DNA of 64,000 nt from Paenibacillus sp. YYML68 (GCF_027923405.1 NZ_BQYI01000001.1:490501-554500), one strand, 5' to 3'. Positions 24,219 through 32,680 are shown, numbered from the stretch's first letter. Numbers and translations are program-made. The notes: a model not told the origin generated them from the letters alone.

Positions 24219-24243
24219 ATCGTATAGGGTGCGAAAATAGCGG

Positions 24244-24273
24244 GGCCTTCAGTCGAGCAATTAGCTGAAGGCC
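24244..24273. terminator. Hairpin between the convergent DUF2252 and EcsC genes
   Basis: GGCCTTCAG pairs perfectly with CTGAAGGCC. No T-run follows, so efficiency is unknown. Confidence 0.5.
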
Positions 24274-24396
24274 TCGCTCAATTGTCGTATGTGTCGAACG
24301 GATGTGTTGGATGAAACGTTTGCGTACATCGAACGAGCGTGCGGTGTGGGCGTGGCGCAGGTCATCCTCTGCTACTTGGGCATGCTGTGCGACGCG

Positions 24397-25371
24397 TCAT
24401 GTCTCGGTCTGGGCGTGAAGCCGCTCCAGAATGCGCCGCTTGCGATACAGCATCGTGGCCGCCTCTGCGACATCGTGGAGCGTGCTGCGGTTCAATATGG
24501 CGCCGAGCAGCATGCCGGCGATCGGCACGAGCTGGAACAGCTTCTTCCAGCCGAAGTTGTCGCGGTAGGCGGTAATGACCTCGCGCCATCCTTGCAGCTG
24601 GGACAGCGCCTCCCGACGCTGCTCCGCGTGCTCATGCGCTTGACCGTACACCGACAGCTCCTGCAGCACCGCCTGCTTGCCGACGTAATCGGCGGAGGCG
24701 AACTGCAGACATTTGATGACGAAGACGCGCTCCTCCTTGAGCTTTGGATCGTAGCCGTACGTCATGGCGATCTCCTGGATCGTCTTCAGCGATAGGCCGA
24801 GAATGGCTGGGATGTCGATGGCGAGCGTGAACAGTCCGCCGAAGCCGGTCGTCGCGCCCTGTGCGGTGGCGAGCGTCTTGCGACTGCGGGCGAGGCTGTC
24901 GGCGGCGCGGTTCATGACGGTGAGCGGCAGCAGCTTGACGCGCTCGAGTGTCAGTTCCTCGGCGTGTGGTGCTTGCTCAGGTGGAGCGTGCGTCAGATTG
25001 TCGGTGTGTGGTGCTTGCTCAGGCGACGCGGTCTTCACTTTCTCGGCGTGCGGTGCGTATTCAGGTGAAGCGTCCTTCAGCTCCTGCTTCAGCCGTCGCA
25101 GCACGCTGCTGTCTGAGATGAGATGCTGACCGCCAGTCTGCACGTAGCTGCCGATCTCATCGAGCGCCTCGGCGAGCTTCGTCTGCAGCGACTGCGGGGT
25201 GAGCCGATCGAGCAGCTTGAAGGGCAGGCGGCCGATTCGCTCCCACAGCCACAGATCCTTCTGCTCCTTCTCCCACGCTTCGACTTCCCGGAGCATGGTG
25301 AGGAGCGTTTCGTTCGATTCTGTATTTCGGTACAATGACGATGATGAGAGGTTGGGATGCGTGTTAACGTC
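24397..25371 (-). CDS. EcsC-family protein
   Basis: About 324 residues. The C-terminal two-thirds hold an EcsC-like domain: LLPLTVMNRAADSLARSRK, GATTGFGGLFTLAIDIPAIL and the later CLQFASADYVGKQAVLQEL. EcsC proteins are peripheral membrane proteins of poorly known role. Residues about 100-150 contain three imperfect repeats of the type SPEQAPHAE-x-T, an unusual Pro/Glu/His-rich insert. AAGGAGGA lies about 10 bases before the ATG at 25371, so that start replaces a longer frame to 25437. It is divergent from the broken DUF72 gene. Confidence 0.82.
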   Translation of the reverse strand, partial: DVNTHPNLSSSSLYRNTESNETLLTMLREVEAWEKEQKDLWLWERIGRLPFKLLDRLTPQSLQTKLAEALDEIGSYVQTGGQHLISDSSVLRRLKQELKDASPEYAPHAEKVKTASPEQAPHTDNLTHAPPEQAPHAEELTLERVKLLPLTVMNRAADSLARSRKTLATAQGATTGFGGLFTLAIDIPAILGLSLKTIQEIAMTYGYDPKLKEERVFVIKCLQFASADYVGKQAVLQELSVYGQAHEHAEQRREALSQLQGWREVITAYRDNFGWKKLFQLVPIAGMLLGAILNRSTLHDVAEAATMLYRKRRILERLHAQTET

Positions 25372-25470
25372 CATATCGACAATTCCTCCTTGCGGCTGCT
25401 GATCATATCGTACGTATAAAGTGGGAATGGGATTCATGGTCGTTATGATAAAAGGAGCGAGGTGGGAGGT

Positions 25471-25608
25471 ATGATTCGAATTGGCCTGGCGGGCTGGGGC
25501 GACCAGGAGCAGCTGTATGCGAGAGGGACGACGGCGAGGGATCGGTTGAAGGCATACAGCCGGTACTTCTCGGTGGTGGAGGTGGGCAGCTCGTTATCTA
25601 TCATGTAG
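25471..25608 (+). pseudogene. DUF72 (YecE-like) gene truncated by the A+T-rich island
   Basis: The first 40 codons read MIRIGLAGWGDQEQLYARG and RDRLKAYSRYFSVVEVGSSL, which is the conserved N terminus of DUF72 proteins (the family continues with the rest of a TIM-barrel-like domain of about 250 residues). GGGAGG precedes the ATG, so this was a real gene. At about 25590 the base composition drops sharply to A+T-rich, and a stop codon comes three codons later. The remainder of the gene is not found in the window, including at the far side of the island. Confidence 0.8.
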
Positions 25609-25721
25609 TGATTAATCAATAGGTCTAAATCTTGTAATATAGTATTGACAAAATTAAAGAGTAAATTTACTATGAAGTGGGATCCCAAATTTTACTATTG
25701 AAAGAAGATAGTGGATATTTT

Positions 25722-26132
25722 ATGAATATTAACGGTAAGTTAGCTATGGGTGCTCTAGTATTGTCCATGTTGTTTTCAACATCTGCGTTTGCTGCATCGA
25801 CTACATTTAGTGGAACTCTACCTGCAAAACAGGGAGACACTGAGGTGAGTACAGTAGGGAGAGCTAACGCGCAGGATACTGTTCAGTACTTTAGTATTAA
25901 AGTAACTAAACTATCAAACGGCTACTCATCAGTTAGAGCATGGACGGAAGAAGCAGGTTGGCAAGGAGAAAACTACTCCAATCCGTATACTGAAGTATCG
26001 GCAAATTCTAATTGGCATACTCCTGCCTATACTACAACTCCTGCTAAAGGTGATAACGTTACCTTAAATCGTGATAACCCTGTTTATACAACTTCGACAG
26101 TTTCTGTAGAGGGTGAATGGAGTCCAAACTAA
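25722..26132 (+). CDS. Small exported protein, DUF2712-like
   Basis: A 136-residue protein with a Sec signal peptide (residues 1-22, cleavage near AFAAS). The mature part is polar, rich in Ser, Thr, Asn and Tyr, with few charges and no Cys (FSIKVTKLSNGYSSVRAW, then SNPYTEVSANSNWHTP). Length, composition and linkage to an ABC transporter resemble the DUF2712 class of secreted Bacillales proteins and, more loosely, lactococcin 972-type bacteriocins; this match is by eye. The ribosome binding site is weak. It is followed by a large hairpin and the transporter genes, so it may be the substrate or target of the transporter. Confidence 0.7.
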   Translation: MNINGKLAMGALVLSMLFSTSAFAASTTFSGTLPAKQGDTEVSTVGRANAQDTVQYFSIKVTKLSNGYSSVRAWTEEAGWQGENYSNPYTEVSANSNWHTPAYTTTPAKGDNVTLNRDNPVYTTSTVSVEGEWSPN

Positions 26133-26205
26133 ACTTAAATACTTTAACGAGAGCATTATAAGCGACAAAGACTACCAGATCAAATAAGGTCTGCGATCAA
26201 TATGG

Positions 26206-26249
26206 ATTCGTTTTACAAGGGGGGGTAGTACGCCTCTTGTAAAACGAAT
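26206..26249 (+). terminator. 14-bp perfect hairpin between the exported-protein gene and the transporter genes
   Basis: ATTCGTTTTACAAG (26206-26219) pairs perfectly with CTTGTAAAACGAAT (26236-26249) around a G-rich loop. There is no T-run, so it may act as an mRNA stabiliser, processing site or partial terminator that lets the first gene be made in excess. Confidence 0.5.
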
Positions 26250-26289
26250 TGTATTGCGTTACGAAAAACAGCATTCACTAGGGGGGCAT

Positions 26290-27126
26290 ATGAACTACTT
26301 TAGGATAGACCTCAAAAGGCTGATGACAAGCAAACAAGTAATAGCTACCGTTATGTTACTGCTTGTTATAGCCATAGGAGACCCAATTACAGTATATATG
26401 CAGTTTTCTAAAGATATTGGTACTGCGCAGACAATTGGACAGAATCCATTTCAGTTTTGGATGCTAATGAACTCCGTAAGTTGGGGAAACAACGTATATA
26501 ATATGTTGTTCTGGATTATCGCAGTATTATTAACCGGATTAATCTACTACGATGATATAAATACTTCGATGTATATGTATCAAATTATTAGAAAAAATAA
26601 AAATCAGTACTTGTTCTCAAAGTTTCTTTCCACAGGCTTATTTTCATTTGTTATATTGTTATCTGTTTTAGAGATAAATTTATTTGTAACCTACATGCTC
26701 TTTCCTGATACGATGGTCATGACAGAGTACTATAATTTCCTAGTTCCACAAGAAAACAGTTTTGTGTATACAACTTTTATGTCAAACCCAATAAATATGG
26801 CTCATATCTACAGTTTATTAAATGCTCTCGCAATGTCAACATTTGTTATATTCTCGCTTTGTATGAGTATGTTATTTAAAATTTCAATCAGATATGTTGC
26901 ACTTTTAGTTCCTGTCATTACTCTATATGGTATTAGCTTTATTTTTGATTCTTTTCCAATTTTATTTTCATATAATATCCGAATGATACTCCAGCCCAGA
27001 GCGGTTAGTGCATTAACCACTATAATTACATGGGACAATGTAATTACTGTTATAGGAGGCTGGATCATAATGAACTTACTATTTATAAGTATAATATATT
27101 TTAGATCGAGAGATTGTTATGAGTAG
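26290..27126 (+). CDS. ABC-2-like permease subunit (first of three membrane proteins)
   Basis: A 278-residue protein with about six membrane helices. The N terminus (MNYFRIDLKRLMTSKQ) followed by a helix, and a large outer loop between helices 1 and 2, are typical of ABC-2-type permeases. An earlier in-frame ATG at 26254 lies next to the hairpin; the ATG at 26290 has AGGGGGG just upstream and gives the usual start. Its end overlaps the next gene by 8 bp. With the ATPase encoded at 28439 it should form an exporter or a self-protection pump. Confidence 0.75.
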   Translation: MNYFRIDLKRLMTSKQVIATVMLLLVIAIGDPITVYMQFSKDIGTAQTIGQNPFQFWMLMNSVSWGNNVYNMLFWIIAVLLTGLIYYDDINTSMYMYQIIRKNKNQYLFSKFLSTGLFSFVILLSVLEINLFVTYMLFPDTMVMTEYYNFLVPQENSFVYTTFMSNPINMAHIYSLLNALAMSTFVIFSLCMSMLFKISIRYVALLVPVITLYGISFIFDSFPILFSYNIRMILQPRAVSALTTIITWDNVITVIGGWIIMNLLFISIIYFRSRDCYE

Positions 27127-27757
27127 ACGTACATTTCAATTATTATTTACAATTTATATTTCAATTACTGCCTTAATAGCTATAGTGAAATTGTCAAATG
27201 GCCATGCTTGGTTTAATCAATGGTTTTTTGATAAATTTTTCGTTTTTCAATTTGTATCCGTCATGATTATTGGATTAGTTATCGAAGGAGGATATCTCCA
27301 CAACTTATCTTACATTAGGCTAGGAAGTCGAAGAGAGATTCTCCGCATAGAGTTGTTAAGATACTATAAACAAGGTTTTATTTATTTGAATATTATGTAC
27401 ACTTTTATAGTACTTGGAGCATTGTTACTCAAAGAAAATAATTACATCGTACAATTAATAGATTTCTATATCAGATATTTACTCGGAATTATTCTTTTTA
27501 TCAACATAATGTCCTGTATGAAATGGTCAAAAAACTATATTTTAAGTAAATATTGCAAAATATTTACTTTGTTGATGATGACTGTAGATCTCTTATTGCT
27601 CAAGCCTTATGTTAGTAAGTTTTTTTTATTGGAAATTAACTTGATATTTTCATGGGTCTTTTATACGGGGCTGGTGAGCTATCCGATTATTTTGATTTTA
27701 ATTGTGCTTACTGCACTTTTGAATATTTGGTTTAGTGATAAGAGGGATTTTTTGTGA
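27119..27757 (+). CDS. Membrane protein of the ABC cassette (second)
   Basis: A 212-residue, very hydrophobic protein with about six predicted helices and few loops; no Cys cluster or catalytic motif is visible. It overlaps its upstream neighbour by 8 bp and abuts the next gene, so it is translationally coupled. I recognise no family; it reads like a permease subunit or a small immunity-type membrane protein. Confidence 0.7.
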   Translation: MSRRTFQLLFTIYISITALIAIVKLSNGHAWFNQWFFDKFFVFQFVSVMIIGLVIEGGYLHNLSYIRLGSRREILRIELLRYYKQGFIYLNIMYTFIVLGALLLKENNYIVQLIDFYIRYLLGIILFINIMSCMKWSKNYILSKYCKIFTLLMMTVDLLLLKPYVSKFFLLEINLIFSWVFYTGLVSYPIILILIVLTALLNIWFSDKRDFL

Positions 27758-28449
27758 TGGCTGTGTTGAAAAGTATGACTCCTTCTGTATTCATAATTTT
27801 GATTGGCATTATTATTGCGTATGGATACCTAAGAATGAACGGCAACAACAGTGACTTTGTAACTATGTTCCAAATCATTTTCGGAGGCAAGCCTTTATAC
27901 GGTGTAAAGTTAAAAGCTTTATTCATCATGGTAATTGCATGGTTACAGTATATAAATATTCACTATATTTCTTTCTATATAGACAACTCAGATAGCTTGT
28001 CTGTTCGGTATGGCAGCAAAGACAATTGGTTGAAAGCCCTAATAAAGGGTATTTTTATAATAACAGCAGTATTCGTGATGATGTTTTACACGGTATGGCT
28101 GCTTCTAGATTTTTGCTTTGGCGCTTCTACGATGGTTCAAGTATTTAATATGCATGCTCTTGTTGTTATAGGGAGAATTTATTTGTTTTGTATCATATTG
28201 ATTTTAATTTTTGTCTGTCTGTTGCTGAAACTGACGAAAACAAGCACCTATATGATTATGGGGGGAATTGCTATCTTTTTAGCTATGACTAGTCATCATA
28301 GGGGGGGATTGATATTTATCTTACCTCAATTTAGTAATCCTACAAGTACACTTCTTAACGTTATTTTGAATATATTATTTGCGTTCAAGTTAGTTGTCCT
28401 TATTACAAGAATAAACCGTAAGAAGGAGTTGTCCTCATATGAAGATTGA
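27757..28449 (+). CDS. Membrane protein of the ABC cassette (third)
   Basis: About 230 residues with six hydrophobic segments and a cytoplasmic loop around IDNSDSLSVRYGSKDNWLKA. That motif (V-R-Y-x-S-K-x-x-W) resembles cytoplasmic loops of other ABC-2 permeases of Bacillales export cassettes. A GTG at 27754 is also possible. The 3' end overlaps the ATPase gene by 11 bp. Confidence 0.7.
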   Translation: MAVLKSMTPSVFIILIGIIIAYGYLRMNGNNSDFVTMFQIIFGGKPLYGVKLKALFIMVIAWLQYINIHYISFYIDNSDSLSVRYGSKDNWLKALIKGIFIITAVFVMMFYTVWLLLDFCFGASTMVQVFNMHALVVIGRIYLFCIILILIFVCLLLKLTKTSTYMIMGGIAIFLAMTSHHRGGLIFILPQFSNPTSTLLNVILNILFAFKLVVLITRINRKKELSSYED

Positions 28450-29071
28450 GGTTATAAACTTTTCTAAATCCATCGGCAACATCCAGGTTCTAGATAATAT
28501 AAATGCCCTATTGGAAAGTGGCAATATATATGGAATTATCGGAAAGAACGGAAGCGGAAAGACTATGTTTTTAAGGATGCTTGCTGGCTTGATCCTGCCA
28601 ACCATAGGGGAAGTCAGGGTAAATGGAAAGGTATTAGGAAAAGATAAATCATTTCCAGACCACTTAGGTGTATTACTTGAAAAACCTAGCTTTCACCAGC
28701 ATCTTACGGGTTATGAGAACTTACAAATGTTAGCGAAAATTAGAAATGTGACTAGCAATGAAGATATCCAATCGTACATGGGTTTGTTTGATTTAGATTG
28801 GAGGTCAAGAAAAAAAATGAAAGAGTACTCATTAGGGATGAAGCAAAAGTTAGGTATTATTCAGGCTATGATGGAGAATCAGCAATTCATCATTCTAGAT
28901 GAACCTTTTAATGCCTTAGATGAGAGTTCTGTGGAAACATTAAGACACGTCCTAAAAAAACTAAAAACGGAGCAGAAATTGATAGTTATGACATCACACA
29001 ACAAAGAAGATATTGAATTATTATGTGACCACACTATTACGATCTCTGATGGGAAATTGATGACTTCATAA
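28439..29071 (+). CDS. ABC transporter ATPase
   Basis: A 210-residue ATPase with all motifs: Walker A GKNGSGKT (near residue 37), the signature YSLGMKQKLG, Walker B FIILDEPFNALDE and the H-loop VMTSHNKED. The size and SLGMKQ-type signature are those of ABC-2 exporters for antibiotics, bacteriocins or lantibiotic self-protection. It ends the operon that starts with the exported protein. No peptidase, response regulator or modification enzyme is in the cassette. Confidence 0.93.
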   Translation: MKIEVINFSKSIGNIQVLDNINALLESGNIYGIIGKNGSGKTMFLRMLAGLILPTIGEVRVNGKVLGKDKSFPDHLGVLLEKPSFHQHLTGYENLQMLAKIRNVTSNEDIQSYMGLFDLDWRSRKKMKEYSLGMKQKLGIIQAMMENQQFIILDEPFNALDESSVETLRHVLKKLKTEQKLIVMTSHNKEDIELLCDHTITISDGKLMTS

Positions 29072-29439
29072 CACGATTGTCAATTAACAGAGTCAAGTCT
29101 ACCATAGAACTTGATTCGGAGGAACCTGAAAGAACGCAATAGGATGCCCGGAATGGCCATTTTTCGTTTTTCGCTCCTGGCCCCAATTTGAAAAAATGAG
29201 TAATTATGAGGCTTCTGGATCCGCTATGATATTCACATCATAGCCTAGTGTTGTTAGTTGCCAGAGGAGAAGTTTCGCTTTATTATCCTTTGAAACATTC
29301 TCTTACAGGCCTGTTAATTAACCAGATATTAGGCGACTATTTTTCTTGCATTTGTCTAAAGCATAGAAATGGCGACTATCCATTCGGGAGATAGCCTATC
29401 CAGAAGAAATAAGCGAGTGAACGAAACGAGAGCCAGTGA
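29072..29439. other. Non-coding remnant region after the ABC cassette
   Basis: No intact gene. On the minus strand near 29220-29300 a short open stretch (DNKAKLLLWQLTTLGYDVNI) reads like the tail of a lost protein, possibly another transposase; this cannot be identified. The rest is A+T-rich sequence without clear signals. Confidence 0.4.
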
Positions 29440-30345
29440 TTAGCACTTTATAATAAATAGCTTGGTGCTGCTATACAACCATTGGAGAAGGACATAGGCA
29501 ATTAAAGCGGCGAATAATTGGATATATATCGCATTCTCTGTTGTACCAAATAAGGTGGGTACATTCAAATGTTATTTGATCCATCGAAAGAATACTTCTA
29601 TGCCCCAACGTGCTTTATAGATCGCTACGATATGTTCAGCCGATACGTGCAACAAGTTCGTTACAACTCGAATCTCATGACCATGGTCATCTTGAAAAAA
29701 CACGACACGATGTCGTTTTTCGGATCGACATTGTTCGGTGCCCAATCGGCATGTGATGTCACGCGTGACACTGAAGCCTTCTACGGATTGGCGCTGCAAA
29801 GAATGCGGCGTCACCAAAGTCATGTTTTCTTTGATACGTATCACGAAATATTGGCTTTGCTGCGCATAGGTATCGAATCGCTCAATCTTCCCGTAAGCGC
29901 GATTTTCTACGATGATAAAATCAGGATTGGCAAGCTTTTCACCGATCGGCCCGTCATGCTTGGTAGCCTTCGTTTCGATGACTTTCGTAGGCATGTTGGC
30001 CACCACATCGTAAGCTACGTGAAGTTTGATTCCTGATCGCTTTCCATGGAACACCGCCCAGGGTAATCGGGTCTCGCCCGCCATAATGGTTGTCGAATCG
30101 ACGAGAAGCAGCGAGGTTGGGACCCCGAGCTTTCGCCTAGTAGACTGATTACACTTGGAAACAAGGATCTCAAACAGACGTTTGAAAAGGAACGTCGGAC
30201 GCTTTCTTGGAGAAGGTAGAGTGGTTGAACGTTGGCAAACCGCATTCAGCTGCTTTATCGACACAGGCCCGATAGCCTTCCCACTCTCTTGCTGCGGCAT
30301 TCGTTAAAAAATGGAGCAAGATAGATAAACACAGTAAAAGTTCTT
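29440..30345 (-). pseudogene. IS4-family transposase, degraded
   Basis: The C-terminal two-thirds are clear: VDSTTI with the first catalytic Asp, FHGKRSGIKLHVAYD, and the YREK motif YKARWGIEVFFRWIK. Four defects are visible. A stop TAA (29572-29574 on the complement) replaces what should be Gln; past it the same frame continues for 43 codons to 29440 with normal family sequence (LNVPTLFGTTENAIYIQLF). The second catalytic Asp appears as Asn (VENRAYGKIERFD; relatives have ...DRAYG). A frameshift near 30185 separates the part with LPTFNHSTFSKKASDVP. The N terminus is missing where the IS1182 remnant begins. It cannot be active. Confidence 0.85.
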
Positions 30346-31268
30346 GCCTTATCGTGATATCCAATCACTCGCTGTATCTTTATCAAATCCGTCGAACACA
30401 AGATCGTGACCCTGCTCGCATTTCGGCTTTCCTTCGGGGGAGCAGTGCTCGGGTATTTTCGTGTTTGTACGGCTACATCATGCTACAAAAGCGCTTCTTT
30501 CTGATCGTCGGCATCGAAGTAACCCAAGTCTGCCACAAGATAATCGACCTTCAGTCCGTCAATCTGCGTCATCAATTCAACGAGCGGCAGCATCACCTTG
30601 ACGTTTGCTGTATCATTGGGCAGAATGATCGAGAACAAGACAATCGGCCCTTTTGGGCTGGGACAGATGATGGAATGTTTTCGATAGCCGATAAAAAACT
30701 TGTTCTGGTTCGCCCTCGTTCGCTGCACGCCGATCGTCGCATCCGGATCGGAAAACGTCTTTACACATTCGCATGTGTTCTGATCTGGACATGAACAACG
30801 TTTGTGCTTGTATCCGTTGACGTTGGCCCAAACAGGTCTGGAATCGATGCCTGTAAGCATCGGTGATAGAAAGTCTTTTAGTTGCAATGCCTGAGCAATG
30901 AGATCAAAAAGAATGGCATAAAACAACTCAGTGTTGACCTTGGACCTGAAGTTGCTCAGGCAACTGTGAGACGGTACCTTGTCTAAATTAGGGGCGCCGA
31001 TTAAATTGCGCCATGCTTGATTCTTCGGCTCTCTCAATTGCCTCACCAGTTCCCGGAACGAGGAGATCTCTGGTCGTGTGAAATAGAGGTAATGCATCCG
31101 AAAGCAGACTCTCGGATCGATCGGAGGACGTCCGCCTTTCTTGTAAAGCGGAGCGGTCTTCTTCAGCACACTCGAGTCATCAACATGGTCGATGTAATCA
31201 ATGAGTTCTGCATCAAAGCCGAGTGTGTTATAGTAGTGGTAGGGCAGCAATTCAAGCTGTAAGTCCAT
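30345..31268 (-). pseudogene. IS1182-family transposase, truncated and interrupted
   Basis: The frame from ATG 31268 gives 261 residues: YKKGGRPPIDPRVCFRMHYL, the catalytic-region GIDSRPVWANVNGYKHK and the DDE segment DYLVADLGYFDADDQKEALL. A TAG at 30483-30485 (complement) ends it; HDVAV continues in frame, and in another frame CEQGHDLVFDGFDKDTASDW follows, which is family sequence. It is then cut near 30357 against the IS4 remnant. The upstream end near 31290-31350 has the sequence TAGGGGTACTTCCATTTTACC, a possible terminal repeat. The 3' end of the element is lost. Confidence 0.82.
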
Positions 31269-31408
31269 GAAAATGCACCTCGCGAATGGTTAATTTGGTG
31301 GTAGGGGTACTTCCATTTTACCATTTTTCGCCGCGGTGCATTTTTGTTTTTTCGATTTTATTAGCTTTTTGAATAGGCTCTTTAAGGAAAAAGATAAAGG
31401 GGTTCAGT

Positions 31409-31828
31409 ATGAATAATGTCCACAAGATATTACTATCACTAAAAAATCGCATAGACACAAATGGAGGACTTCTTAAAATTCAATACAGTGAGGGGGGATG
31501 TAGATCAGTATGCTTGTAAGTTTAGAGAGCCTGCGACTACGCAACAAGTATCAGTCATACAAAAGCTACTCCATGGTTATAGTCTTCCAAGAGAGTATTT
31601 AGAATTTCTCTATTTTGTAATGGCTGCGATTTGTTTATTCATCCAGTATACGGTGGTGAAAAGCATATGTACGGAACTTCAGATCTTATGGAGTTTAATG
31701 ATTTTAGTGAATGTAAACATAAAATACGTATCGCGCAAGTGAACACGGACCATATCATTATTGATGTCAAAAGCTACTCCAAGGGTAACGCTTCATTTTG
31801 GTATTGGGGTGCACAATATCAATATTAG
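31409..31828 (+). pseudogene. SMI1/KNR4 (SUKH) family gene with two frameshifts
   Basis: ATG 31409 has AAAGGGG upstream. The reading runs in three pieces: NNVHKILLSLKNRIDTNGG, then (after a G-run near 31490) DVDQYACKFREPATTQQVSV and SLPREYLEFL, then (after a T-run near 31615) CNGCDLFIHPVYGGEKHMYG to the stop at 31828. Joined, they give about 139 residues with the SUKH pattern LPxxYxEFLxxxNGxxLF. SUKH proteins are often immunity proteins in polymorphic toxin systems. Both breaks are single-base changes in homopolymers and cancel in frame, so a sequencing error is possible; otherwise the gene is dead. No toxin gene is nearby. Confidence 0.75.
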
Positions 31829-31846
31829 ATTGCTTGACCCACATTA

Positions 31847-32326
31847 TTAATATTGCCGTGCGTAAACGTTGATGTCCGTAGTGCTACCGTCATCAGTTGT
31901 AACATAGACTCTGAATTTTCCATAGATCCCCTTGCCATTCTCCATATGAAAATGCTCGGTTAACTGATCTCCGGCAGCAACCGTTTCATAGCCGTAATCC
32001 AAGTTGGTCGAGACATGGATGACCTTCATTTTAACCGATGAGCTGCCATTGTTCTGTATCCAGACGGTCATTTCAGTCCCATTGTCAGGGTCACACGTAA
32101 ACGTCATATCGAAGGCGGATGTACTTGAGTGGCGCACATGATTAATCATAACAACGTCAAATGGATTGAATTCAGAGCTGTTCGCAGCTGAACCTTTAAC
32201 TGGAGCTACATGGAATAAGCTGCCTTGAGTAGTTACGACTTTACTCTCGTGAATAGCAGCAGATGCGACGAAAGAAATAGATAATGCGAGACCCAAAGCA
32301 AGACTTGCTTTCAATAGCTTTGTCAT
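31847..32326 (-). CDS. Exported beta-rich orphan protein
   Basis: A 159-residue protein with a signal peptide ending near VASAA. The mature part is rich in Val, Thr, Ser and Asp with strand-like stretches (FDMTFTCDPDNGTEMTVWI, SSSVKMKVIHVSTN, KFRVYVTTDDGSTTDINVY), predicting a beta-sandwich; it has one Cys. GAGGAG lies 12 bases before the ATG at 32326. I do not recognise a family. It is the only intact gene in the right half of the island and has no operon partners. Confidence 0.65.
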   Translation of the reverse strand: MTKLLKASLALGLALSISFVASAAIHESKVVTTQGSLFHVAPVKGSAANSSEFNPFDVVMINHVRHSSTSAFDMTFTCDPDNGTEMTVWIQNNGSSSVKMKVIHVSTNLDYGYETVAAGDQLTEHFHMENGKGIYGKFRVYVTTDDGSTTDINVYARQY

Positions 32327-32394
32327 TGTACGGCGATACTCCTCGATAGTATTGATGTAAGACACCATGATTGATTATCAATTCATTCTATAAA

Positions 32395-32586
32395 CTACCA
32401 CATAAAGGATTTATTGTAAACGAATTCATGCAATCTACATCGTTCACAGTCACCCAATCTGGGAGGCTTGGCTCCTTCGGAACGGGGTATCCATTGCTTC
32501 CACCACAGCAGCTCGACTTGTTCTAATCTGGGGCTGTGAGGGCTTTTCATGGGAAAGCTGAATACACTGTAGCCATCGCGCCGCAT
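32395..32586 (-). other. Short open frame or gene remnant at the island's right edge
   Basis: An open stretch of about 63 codons on the minus strand includes two Cys (GDCERC) and Trp-rich sequence (LLWWKQWIPRSEGAK). It extends about 13 codons upstream without a start codon and has no ribosome binding site. It may be a fragment of a displaced native gene. No function. Confidence 0.25.
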
Positions 32587-32602
32587 GACTGGGCATTTAT
32601 GG

Positions 32603-32659
32603 TTGACAGGATCGGCGTGGCGGACTTAATATAACATATGAACACTTATTCATATGTTA
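32603..32659 (+). promoter_or_regulatory. czcD promoter with SmtB/ArsR-type operator
   Basis: TTGACA (32603-32608) and a TAATAT -10 (32627-32632) are followed by a perfect inverted repeat: TAACATATGAA-cactta-TTCATATGTTA (32632-32659). The ATATGAA...TTCATAT core is the operator type bound by CzrA/SmtB-class zinc sensors, and it covers the expected transcription start. The regulator itself is not in the window. Confidence 0.8.
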
Positions 32660-32680
32660 ATATGTAACGGAGGTGCCTTC

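Larger units (their letters stand above)
25592..32600. other. A+T-rich island of likely foreign origin
   Basis: Between the DUF72 break and the czcD promoter the sequence is markedly richer in A and T, and its codons differ from the flanks (many AAA, ATT, TTA). It carries an export cassette, two degraded insertion sequences, a frameshifted SUKH-type gene and an exported orphan protein. The left edge is sharp; the right edge is not, and 32600 is an estimate. No flanking direct repeats or tRNA were seen. Confidence 0.7.

Noticed and set aside
25443-25688. 81-codon minus-strand frame across the island edge
   Set aside because: It spans the composition break and overlaps the start of the DUF72 fragment; no RBS.
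29569-30036. 155-codon plus-strand frame
   Set aside because: Antisense to the IS4 transposase remnant.
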